From Fusobacterium necrophorum subsp. necrophorum (GTDB lineage: Bacteria; Fusobacteriota; Fusobacteriia; Fusobacteriales; Fusobacteriaceae): a stretch of DNA of 64,000 bases. The position numbers were made by a program, and so were the translations under genes. This document shows positions 25,248-33,600 of the stretch, one piece after another; positions within the stretch are counted from its first letter, which is position 1; each line of letters begins with the position of its first letter. Below the pieces are notes generated by a model that saw nothing but the letters and a program-made list of their open reading frames with translations, was not told the origin of the DNA and did not search any database. The stretch lies in contig NZ_CP034842.1 in assembly GCF_004006635.1 (NCBI RefSeq), positions 2,604,001-2,668,000 on the forward strand. Reading direction: 5' to 3'.

Positions 25248-27502
25248 TCATTAATACCTCTTTCTTTATATTTTTTATACAAATGATTTTGGTAGTTTTC
25301 TTCTTTCTTTTTTTGGACATCTAAGTATTCTTGATACTTTTCTTCTGAAATCTTTCCCATTCTATTAGAAAAATCTCTAAATTCAGAATTAAAAAAGTAT
25401 TTTTTACCTAATTTACTTATAGCTTTCCTTTGTTCTCTTGTTAAAGTATCATTTGGACTTGCTCCATAATCTTCCCATAGCCCTACATCACTTCTTGAAC
25501 CTAAAAGATGTACAGCATAATCTCTTCCTATATTAAAATTTAATTCTCCAACACCAACATTATATGTCGCATTATTTATTCCATCATTTATCCATTTTCC
25601 TGTTCTCTTATTAAATACAGCTTCTTGTCCTACATTATTGACATATTTTTCATTTGGAAAACTAGTATCTATATATGGTTTTCCATTTTTATCTATTTTA
25701 ATATTATGATAAAGTGATTTGGAATCAGAAAGTTTGTTATAAACTTGTTTTTCTAATTCTTTTCGTTTTTTAAAATCTTTTTCATTTTTAATTTTTTCTT
25801 TCAACTCATTTTGAAATTTTTCAAATTCTTTTTTATCTTTAAAAACTTTATTGTTTTTATCTAATGAATCAAAATATATATATTTAGTTGGACTTTCTTT
25901 TAGTCCTTTTTCAGAAATTTTATATTTTTTTGTCAGATATTTTGTTTCATCCTTTGTAAATGTAGTTTTATATTTATATTCATTATGAGTTTTTTCATCA
26001 TACCAATGTTCCTTGTCTTTTTCAGGTACTAACTTTGCTTCTGCAAATTGTTGTTCTATACTCTTTTGATTCTTGTATTTATTTCTCAACTTATTTAGAT
26101 AGTTTGCTTTTTCTTCTTCCGTAAATACTTTATTCTTGTTTTCACTTCCTATCTTTTCTCTTGTATGAAGCGATGTTTCTTCTCCATCTTTTCCTTCCTC
26201 ATAAGTATTCATATGGGCTTTTTCATGTCCAAATAATTGGGAGAATGCTAAATCCGGGTCTGCTATATCATGTATTGAGAAATATATCTTTTCTCCTCTT
26301 TTAGCTCCTGTTGTCTTATCTTTTGAATCCACTGTAAAGGAATGTGCTTCCTCTGTTAGTAAAACTTCCGGGATTACTCCTTGATAGCCATTTTCTCTTA
26401 AGTATTTTTCTACTAAATTTTGTGCCAGTTTTTGTTTATCTTCCAAGCTCAAATTTTCATCTTTTATCAAATGAAATTCTTTTTGGTGTTCCTCTTTAAA
26501 CTTATCTACTAAGACTCCTTCCATGGATTCTTTAAATTTCTTTTGATCCAAGATTTCATGTAAACTTCCTAATTTCTTAAAAGCATACTTTATTTCATTT
26601 CTTTGATCTTCACCAATTAAATCAGTATGAAGTTCCACATCTACATGTTTTTCTTCCTCTTTTGTTTTTTCTTGTGCCTTACTTTTATCTGTATTAAAAC
26701 CTAAATCTTCTGCATTGACTTCTTTTCCTCTTAAAGAAATATCTGTATTTAATGCAGTTGCTCTATTGATTTGTTCTTTATCTACCTTATCATGTTTTAC
26801 TGATACATTAGGGACATCTGTTCCAATGGTTATTCCTCCACCAATATTTTCATATTGATTCTTATCTTCTACATCTTGTACGACTACTTGATTGGCAGAT
26901 ACTTTTAATTTTTCCATTTCACTTTCAGAACCTATAACTGCTCCTATATTTGTGAAGTTTTCTGTATCTGCTTTTCCTCCATTTCTTGCTATGAAGGATG
27001 TTTGTTTCTCTACCCATTCTTTTTCTCCATTTCCTTTACTTCCATTCATAGTTGCACTCAAATTAGAGGGATTTCCTAAGTCTATACTAAAACTTCCTCC
27101 ATAGGAGCTATCTTTTCTTTCTGAGGTATCTTGTTTACTTTCTAATACGAAATTCTTTGCTTTCACATTGAATTTATCTGCTTCTACATTCGCACCGGAT
27201 AGAATTAAGTTTTCTGATTCTGTTTTTAAGTTTCCTCCTACAGTAACCGTTGTATTAATGTAATTTGTTCTATTTCCTCTCCCTTTTGTTCCTGCTTTTG
27301 ATAGGGATACATCTGCTATCTTTCCTTTGCTTACATCTGCACTTAATCCGATACCCATTTGGGAAGAAGAATTAGAAGAAGTAACATTTTCTTCACCGGC
27401 TTTTAAAACAATATCTTTTTTAGCTTTTACATTGAAATCATTTCCTACTTTAATATCTGCTCCTGAAACAGATATACTTCCATTGTTCAATTTCATATTC
27501 AT
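25244..27502 (-). CDS. Orphan cdiA-type toxin cassette 3
   Basis: A 752-codon frame made of a copied haemagglutinin segment and a new toxin tail. Homology to the main gene begins at LVSGNN just upstream of the first ATG (there is a stop codon near 27548 and no ribosome site). It runs about 300 residues (SSSQMGIGLSADV, GRGNRTNYIN, AEDLGFNTDKSKAQ). A different middle domain follows with FGHEKAHMNTYEEG, another HExxH motif. A long Lys/Glu-rich coiled stretch then leads to a C-terminal domain with GRDYAVHLLGSRSDVGLWED. I do not recognise the tail. The coupled membrane gene at 24858 is the likely antidote. Lacking start, signal peptide and TPS domain, it looks like a silent donor cassette. Confidence 0.7.
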   Translation of the reverse strand: MNMKLNNGSISVSGADIKVGNDFNVKAKKDIVLKAGEENVTSSNSSSQMGIGLSADVSKGKIADVSLSKAGTKGRGNRTNYINTTVTVGGNLKTESENLILSGANVEADKFNVKAKNFVLESKQDTSERKDSSYGGSFSIDLGNPSNLSATMNGSKGNGEKEWVEKQTSFIARNGGKADTENFTNIGAVIGSESEMEKLKVSANQVVVQDVEDKNQYENIGGGITIGTDVPNVSVKHDKVDKEQINRATALNTDISLRGKEVNAEDLGFNTDKSKAQEKTKEEEKHVDVELHTDLIGEDQRNEIKYAFKKLGSLHEILDQKKFKESMEGVLVDKFKEEHQKEFHLIKDENLSLEDKQKLAQNLVEKYLRENGYQGVIPEVLLTEEAHSFTVDSKDKTTGAKRGEKIYFSIHDIADPDLAFSQLFGHEKAHMNTYEEGKDGEETSLHTREKIGSENKNKVFTEEEKANYLNKLRNKYKNQKSIEQQFAEAKLVPEKDKEHWYDEKTHNEYKYKTTFTKDETKYLTKKYKISEKGLKESPTKYIYFDSLDKNNKVFKDKKEFEKFQNELKEKIKNEKDFKKRKELEKQVYNKLSDSKSLYHNIKIDKNGKPYIDTSFPNEKYVNNVGQEAVFNKRTGKWINDGINNATYNVGVGELNFNIGRDYAVHLLGSRSDVGLWEDYGASPNDTLTREQRKAISKLGKKYFFNSEFRDFSNRMGKISEEKYQEYLDVQKKKEENYQNHLYKKYKERGINE

Positions 27503-27520
27503 ATTATTTCCAGATACTAA
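26613..27520 (-). repeat. Copy of haemagglutinin segment in cassette 3
   Basis: About 0.9 kb closely matches 31657-32561 of the main gene, with long identical runs at the DNA level. It is the likely crossover arm between cassette and main gene. Confidence 0.85.
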
Positions 27521-27673
27521 ATTATATTTTGTATAAATTTTTCTTTCTTATTCTTCATATTTCATTAATACTATTCTTTCACATCTTTATCTATAAAATC
27601 ATATTTATTTATTTAGTTGATATATTTTTATTTTCCAAAGATATACCAATATTTTACTGACTACAAGATTTTT

Positions 27674-28036
27674 TTATAATTTTATGTTATAAAGTAGAAA
27701 GCCTAAACCTACTATTAAATTTATGTCCCCTATCAAAAATAATTCCAAAGTTACTATTTTTTCCTTTTTTATTATAGAATATGCAAAAACTAATAGTAAA
27801 ACTCCAATTATATATAAATAAAAACCTAAAATATTTTTACAATAAAACAATAAATATCCAATAGCTACAAAAGCTATTATTTTATGTAGGATAAATAAAA
27901 ATATTCGTATTTTGCTTCTTTTTTTATAAAGAACTGTCAATTGTACCATAGTAATAAGTATATAAATTATTAAAAAGATTAAATAATAGGTTTCTAAATA
28001 ATTTACTATCTCTTTTATTAAACTTCTGCTATTCAT
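27674..28036 (-). CDS. Small membrane protein, cassette 2 (accessory immunity?)
   Basis: A 120-residue protein with three to four membrane helices, starting 8 bases inside the end of the immunity-like gene 28029-28574, so the two are coupled. It ends a mini-operon of toxin tail, two-helix immunity protein and this gene. Cassette 4 has no counterpart, so it may not be needed for immunity. No recognisable motif. The stretch 27537-27673 after it is AT-rich and empty. Confidence 0.5.
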   Translation of the reverse strand: MNSRSLIKEIVNYLETYYLIFLIIYILITMVQLTVLYKKRSKIRIFLFILHKIIAFVAIGYLLFYCKNILGFYLYIIGVLLLVFAYSIIKKEKIVTLELFLIGDINLIVGLGFLLYNIKL

Positions 28037-28574
28037 TGAATTCTACCTCTATATTTTCCAATATTTTTTTTATTTCCTCTGCTTTTCTCTTAGATAATCT
28101 AAATCCCCATTTATATTTTTTTTCATTATCAATAGTAAATGTTATTGTACACATTTCTTTAAAACTTGCTTTTGTAAAAATAAAATGTTCTTTGGTGACT
28201 GAAATTTCTACTTTTATTTTATTTTTTGAAGTCAATTTTAAATTTACTCCATCTCCTATTATAATTATTAACTTTTTGTCTTTTATAATTTTTATTTTCT
28301 CTAAACTAAGATTTAAAAATAATGTCCCTGTAAAACAAATTCCAAAAAAAATTATCCATATAAGTATAATCTCATACATTAAAATTTTAGCTATAAATTC
28401 ATGTTTTTTAAAGATAGCTAACTCTTTTAAAATAGAAAATAAAATTGTCATTATAGGAATATTAATTATTAGAAATGATACTAAATATTTTTTCTTAATT
28501 ATTCCTTTTTTTATAATAACTATATTTTTATCATTTTCAATTTTTATATTATCTATTTTTTTTACCTCCATCAT
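28029..28574 (-). CDS. Putative membrane immunity protein of cassette 2
   Basis: A 181-residue protein with two hydrophobic helices (about residues 30-48 and 66-90) and a C-terminal soluble domain ending KYKWGFRLSKRKAEEIKK. It is homologous over its length to the protein at 21570-22151, and both follow related toxin tails. The frame opens with ATG-ATG at 28574, overlapping the toxin end by 26 bases, but no ribosome site precedes it. By alignment with its relative the mature start should be at IDNIKI, an ATA codon at 28556-28554 lying seven bases after GGAGG. The ATA may be a mutated ATG or a rare start. Confidence 0.62.
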   Translation of the reverse strand: MMEVKKIDNIKIENDKNIVIIKKGIIKKKYLVSFLIINIPIMTILFSILKELAIFKKHEFIAKILMYEIILIWIIFFGICFTGTLFLNLSLEKIKIIKDKKLIIIIGDGVNLKLTSKNKIKVEISVTKEHFIFTKASFKEMCTITFTIDNEKKYKWGFRLSKRKAEEIKKILENIEVEFNE

Positions 28575-29310
28575 AATAAGCTCTTATTGCAGAAGGAAGT
28601 GGTTTTGTTTTAAAATATTCATCATAAGATTCATATTTAGTTTCATTAATAGGTTTTCCATAATCTAAGAAAGAAGTATGACCTTCTGCTTTTAATGGAA
28701 TAAATCCTGACCCAATGTAAATTCTAAATCCTTTAATATTAAGAAAATCTTCAAGTATTCCTTTGCTTTCAACAGGTTCAGATAAAAAATCTACTCCTAA
28801 AGAAGCTCCTAATAATGTTATACTTCCTCCTACCGATTTTGTTAATTTTTCTATTTCTTCACGGCTATCTTTCCAATATATTCCTGCTCCTATAGCTATA
28901 CTTATATCCGGTGAACCAAATCCTACACTTCCATTAGTCAAAATATATTCTTCTACTTTTCCAGTTTTGGGATTAAAGGAAATATAATTTGAAAGATTTC
29001 CACTAACCCTTCCACCAAAAGAATAAGCCCCTGCACCAAAAATTTCTTTAGTATGATATTCCCTTCTCTCCATAGGAATACTTTCCGCAAGTTGTCTTCC
29101 TTCTTCTCCTGTGATTACATTCTTATTATTCCTTATTGCTGCTAAGGTATCTTCTGTTGCTTCTTTCCCTACCATACCTTTGGTTCTATCTTCTAGTAAG
29201 TTCCCTGTATGGTTTGTGATCTCTTGTGTTTTATCCTCTATTTTTCCATTCTTTCTTGCTTCTTTATCTAAGATTGATAAGTATTCTGGATTCTTTTCTA
29301 CTTGGTCTCC
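28549..29310 (-). pseudogene. Orphan cdiA-type toxin cassette 2 (startless toxin tail)
   Basis: The frame opens near 29310 with VEKNPEYLSIL, closely matching the main gene's pre-toxin region, but no start codon with a ribosome site is present. Compared with the main gene it has an in-frame deletion joining DKTQ directly to EITNHTG, removing the whole HEFGH segment. After the shared AESIPMERREY junction comes a tail of about 170 residues (EIFGAGAYSFGGRVS, SVGFGSPDISIAIGAG, FRIYIGSGF) homologous to the cassette 4 tail. The toxin family is not recognised; the Gly-rich beta-like character and membrane-bound immunity partners hint at an envelope target. It is likely a silent donor. Confidence 0.7.
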
Positions 29311-29457
29311 TTATGTTTTTATATTTTAGTCATTTGTAAAAGTCCTTCAAACTATGTTAATATGATATTTTAAAGTTAAGAATAAATTTATTATTTTCTC
29401 CACTTTTTTACTATTTTTCTAGTATAATTTTCTTTAAAAATTTATAAAATTACCATA

Positions 29458-29581
29458 AAGATGAGAATTTATCTTTTCCATAGGATACTGATATTCCTTT
29501 TGGGCTAAAAGAACCTGTTAACCTCTTCATGCTTATTATATGCTTTTGTTTCTAATGGATTTATTTCTACATTCTTAGTTT
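29458..29581 (-). pseudogene. Haemagglutinin fragment at the head of cassette 2
   Basis: Reads VEINPLETKAYNKHEEV in one frame, then GSFSPKGISVSYGKDKFSS in another, matching about 33060-33195 of the main gene with a small frame-shifting deletion between. About 150 bases of unrelated AT-rich DNA separate it from the toxin part of the cassette. Confidence 0.75.
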
Positions 29582-29597
29582 CTATTTTCAAAACTAA

Positions 29598-30209
29598 TTA
29601 ATAAGTATATTTATTATTTGTTAAATATTTTTTCATAAATTTTATCCATTCTTTTAAATTTCTTCTATATTCACCATATCGTCTCCCTGCATCTTCTCTT
29701 TCTTCTATTTTTTTTATAAGTTCCTCCTCTCTTTTTGGGGTATTTACTTTTTCTCTTCTTAAAATTTCCAATTCATCTAAATACTTAAAATACTCTCTTC
29801 CTCTTCTTTTTAGTTCTTCTAATTTTTTATTTTTTTGATTAATTATATCCATATGTTCCTTCTTAATATTTTTTTTTGTCCAGATTACCTCATTATCCAA
29901 GTTTCTTATTTCATCAGGATAATTATAGATTGATATTTCAATTGACAAACATCCATCCCAATTCTCAAATTCTCCCCATTTCAAATCATCTTCTTCTATT
30001 TTACTAAGAACTTTATAAACAACTGAATCATAACCTATTTCAGGCAAATCAAAAGGTTCTTCATTACTATAATTACTTTGACTATCCTCTATATATTTAC
30101 CTATAATTTCAATATTTTTATCTTCCCATATAAATTTTAAAATTTTTTCTTCACATCTCCATAAAAACATAAATAATTCATCAAAAAATATATCAATACT
30201 TTCATTCAT
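29598..30209 (-). CDS. Putative immunity protein for the resident type 50-like toxin
   Basis: A 203-residue soluble, charged protein with no membrane helix. The N-terminal half is acidic and aromatic (FFDELFMFLWRCEEK, WGEFENWDGC); the C-terminal half is a Lys/Glu/Arg-rich coiled coil. It starts 25 bases after the toxin stop with a GGAAGAGAG ribosome site. A cytosolic protein fits a toxin acting in the cytoplasm, in contrast to the membrane immunity proteins of cassettes 2-4. No known family was recognised; the role is inferred from position. Confidence 0.6.
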   Translation of the reverse strand: MNESIDIFFDELFMFLWRCEEKILKFIWEDKNIEIIGKYIEDSQSNYSNEEPFDLPEIGYDSVVYKVLSKIEEDDLKWGEFENWDGCLSIEISIYNYPDEIRNLDNEVIWTKKNIKKEHMDIINQKNKKLEELKRRGREYFKYLDELEILRREKVNTPKREEELIKKIEEREDAGRRYGEYRRNLKEWIKFMKKYLTNNKYTY

Positions 30210-30234
30210 CTTCTCTCTTCCTTTCTCTATACAT

Positions 30235-30620
30235 TCATGGCCTAGGATTCGCTGGAACTATATGTGCAGTTCCTTTTGAATCATAATGTATAGTAAATCT
30301 ACTTGTTACACTTCTCTCCCCTTTTTCATTAATGTATATCCCTATATATTTCCCTTGTGTATCTACTATTTCTTTAATAATTTTTTCATCTCTTTCAATT
30401 TTTTCTCCTGTATTTTGAAAATCATTAAGTATATTTCTAGCAGTCTCCATATTGACTTCACTTCTTCCTTCTATATAGTTATTATGTCCAACTACATGTT
30501 TTCCTTGTTTTCCCTCATGTAATTGTGCTTTTCCTGGCTGAGTTTTATTAGTAGTTGTATCTTCTACAACTCCTTCTGTACCACTATTATTACTTCTTTC
30601 TCTGTTGTTACATTTGAGTT
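30235..30620 (-). pseudogene. Polymorphic toxin type 50-like C-terminal domain, out of frame with its carrier
   Basis: The last ~125 codons of the intended haemagglutinin C-terminus lie here in the -1 frame relative to the carrier. They read TTTNKTQPGKAQLHEG, then GKQGKHVVGHNNYIEGRS, and end FTIHYDSKGTAHIVPANPRP. The KQGKHxxGHNNYxxGRS block is the hallmark I associate with polymorphic toxin type 50 (Ntox50). The carrier runs off into this frame at a GAGAAAGAAG stretch near 30595-30602 and stops at 30564. One extra A there would restore a continuous protein. So the toxin is either inactivated by a one-base deletion, phase-variable, or affected by a sequence error. Confidence 0.75.
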
Positions 30621-33600
30621 AGATTCTTTTTTAGTAGATGAATTGGTATTTCCTGCCATATTACTCATTCTTGGAAATCTATAAAATGCTTGCCCTAATA
30701 CTATAACCTGATTAGTTGTTGCCCCTACTGTAAAGTTCAAAGGCTCTTCATATTTTCCTAAGACTTTTTTACTAATTCTTACTGCTTGCTGTTCTTCATC
30801 ATCTATATCTTGAAATCCTAAATATATATCATGGATACCTTCTCCCATATCACTAATTCCAAATCCTGTTTGGGCTACTCCATGACCGGCTACTAATACT
30901 CCTACTCCTACACTGGAACTTGCTGCTCCTAATCCTACTTCTCCAATCCCAACTGCTGTTCGAAAGCCTCCTAAAAAAGTGATTGCCGTTCCCTTTGCAA
31001 CTCTTCCCCATTTTACATACTCTCTTCTCTCCATAGGAATACTTTCAGCTAATTTCTTTCCTTCTTCTCCTGTGATTACATTCCTATTATTCCTTATTGC
31101 TGCTAAGGTTTCTTCGCTTGCTTCCTTACCTACCATACCTTTTGTTCTATCTTCCAGTAATTCTCCTGTATGGTTTGCTATCTCTTGGGATTTATCTATA
31201 TCATCTTCCTTACTATAATGTCCAAACTCATGTCCTAAAGCATTTAATATTTCATCTCTATTTGCATTCGCTAGTGTATTTCTATCCAATACTACTGTAT
31301 TTGTTAGAGTATCTGTATAATAGGGTCCTATTGGGTCTGTTACATCGGTGAGTACCATCTTGATTTCCGGTCCTACATATCCTTTTGCTCTTAGCACATC
31401 ATTTAGGAGTTTATTCATTACGGATACTTGTTCTACTTGTGTTTTATCATCTATTTTGCCATTCTTTCTTGCTTCTTTTTCTAGGATTGATAAGTATTCG
31501 GGATTCTTTTCTACTTGCTCGCCGATTGCTCTCATCATGGAAGCTTGTTTGTATCTTTCTAGGAAATCTCCTCTTGTCTTATCCGCACTTGTGAAAGCTG
31601 TTCTAATATCTCCTAGTATTCCTCCAGCTTTCTTTAATTCTTCTTGCTTGTCTTCTCCAATTAAATCAGTATGAAGTTCCACATCTACATGTTTTTCTTC
31701 ATCTTTGGTTACTTCTTGTGCTTTAGTAATATCTGTATTAAATCCTAAATCTTCTGCATTAACTTCTTTTCCTCTTAAAGAAATATCTGTATTTAGTGCA
31801 GTAGCTCTATTGATTTGTTCTTTATCTACCTTATCATGTTTTACTGATACATTAGGGACATCTGTTCCAATGGTTATTCCTCCACCAATATTTTCATATT
31901 GATTCTTATCTTCTAAATCTTTTACTACTACTTTATTGACGGATATTTTTAACTTTTCTGTTTCATTTTCAGAACCTATGACTGCCCCTATGTTAGTTAA
32001 GTTATCGGTATCTACTTCTCCACCATTTCTTGCTATGAATGTACTTTGCTTATTTACCCAGTCTTTTTCTCCATTTCCTTTCCTTCCATTCATAGTTGCA
32101 CTAAAATTAGAGGGATTTGCTAAGTCTATACTAAAACTTCCTCCATAGGAGCTATCTTTTCTTTCTGATTTATCTTGTTTACTTTCTATTACTACATTCT
32201 TTGCTTTGATATTGAATTTATCTGCTTCTACATTCGCACCGGATAGAATTAAGTTTTCTGATTCTGTTTTTAAGTTTCCTCCTACATTAACTGTTGAGTT
32301 CACATAGTTTGTTCCATTTCCTCTCCCTTTTGTTCCTGCTTTTGATATTGATAAATCTGCTATCTTTCCTTTCCTTACATCAGCACTTAATCCTATTCCC
32401 ATTTGTGAAGAAGAATTTGATGATGTAAAATTTTCTTCACTAGCTTTCATAGTTATATCTTTTTTAGCACTTAAATTGAAATCATTTCCTACTTTTACAT
32501 CTGTTCCTGAAATAGTAATACTTCCATTTTTAGATTTAATATTCATATTATTTCCGGATACCAAGGAACTTTTTTCTACTGTTTCATTCTGTACGGATGA
32601 TTTTGATTCACTCTTATTATATGAAATATTTGCTTTAAATACATCATTCATAATTTTTAGATTATCATATCCAGCATCTGTTGCTCCATTATAGTTTGTA
32701 TCTGCTACTGCTATTGTTGCTTTTGCTCCATCTTTAATAGCTCCTACTACTTTTGAAGCATTGTTTAAGATATCATAATGATTTCCTGAGAAATTTGTTA
32801 CATTCTTTATATCTTTTACATTTTCAACTGTATTGACTATCGCAGAGTTTATTCCTACACTGGCTCCTATTCTGGATGAACTTTGTTTTGTCGTATTATC
32901 ATAACGATTATTTGCTGTTGATATCTCTACTCCATTCTCTCCTGATATATTTACATCCTTTTTTGCATAGATATCTACTGATTTTGCTTTTACCTTCTCT
33001 GTTGCTTCTATATTAATATCCTTATTTGATACTATTTGAGAAGCTGTTTGGTTTACGATATCTGTATCTGATGAGAATTTATCTTTTCCATAGGATACGG
33101 ATATTCCTTTTGGACTAAAAGAACCTGAGAAGCCTTTTTTCACTTCTTCATGTTTATGATATGATTTTGTTTCTAATGGATTTATTGTTACATTTTTTCC
33201 TTTTAAATCAATACTTCCACCGGAAACGACTTTTACTCCTGAAAGTATTAGATTATTTTTACTATCATATGTTAAGCCTTTGTCTCCTGAAAGTGTTGCT
33301 GATACTATTGCTTTTTCTTGATAATTTTCATCTGTTACTGATTTAGAAGTAAGTCCCATAAATCCTGTTTTAGTTGTTTTATGGTAAGAATAATGAATAT
33401 CTTTTACTCCCGCTTGAGTGATATTTCCATCCGCTACTATATTTCCCTCCGTATTTGCTTGTACATGACTTCCTAAAAGACTTATATTTTTTCCACTTGT
33501 AATATTTACTTTATCCCCTATTATATTAGAAGCCACATTTTTAGTTTCATAATTAATTGTATGACTTGATTTTGAACCTCTCCATTTTCTCTTACTGTAA

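Noticed and set aside
30590-30610. Programmed -1 ribosomal frameshift between carrier and toxin
   Set aside because: No slippery heptamer in the carrier frame; a one-base deletion in the A-rich run is the simpler reading.
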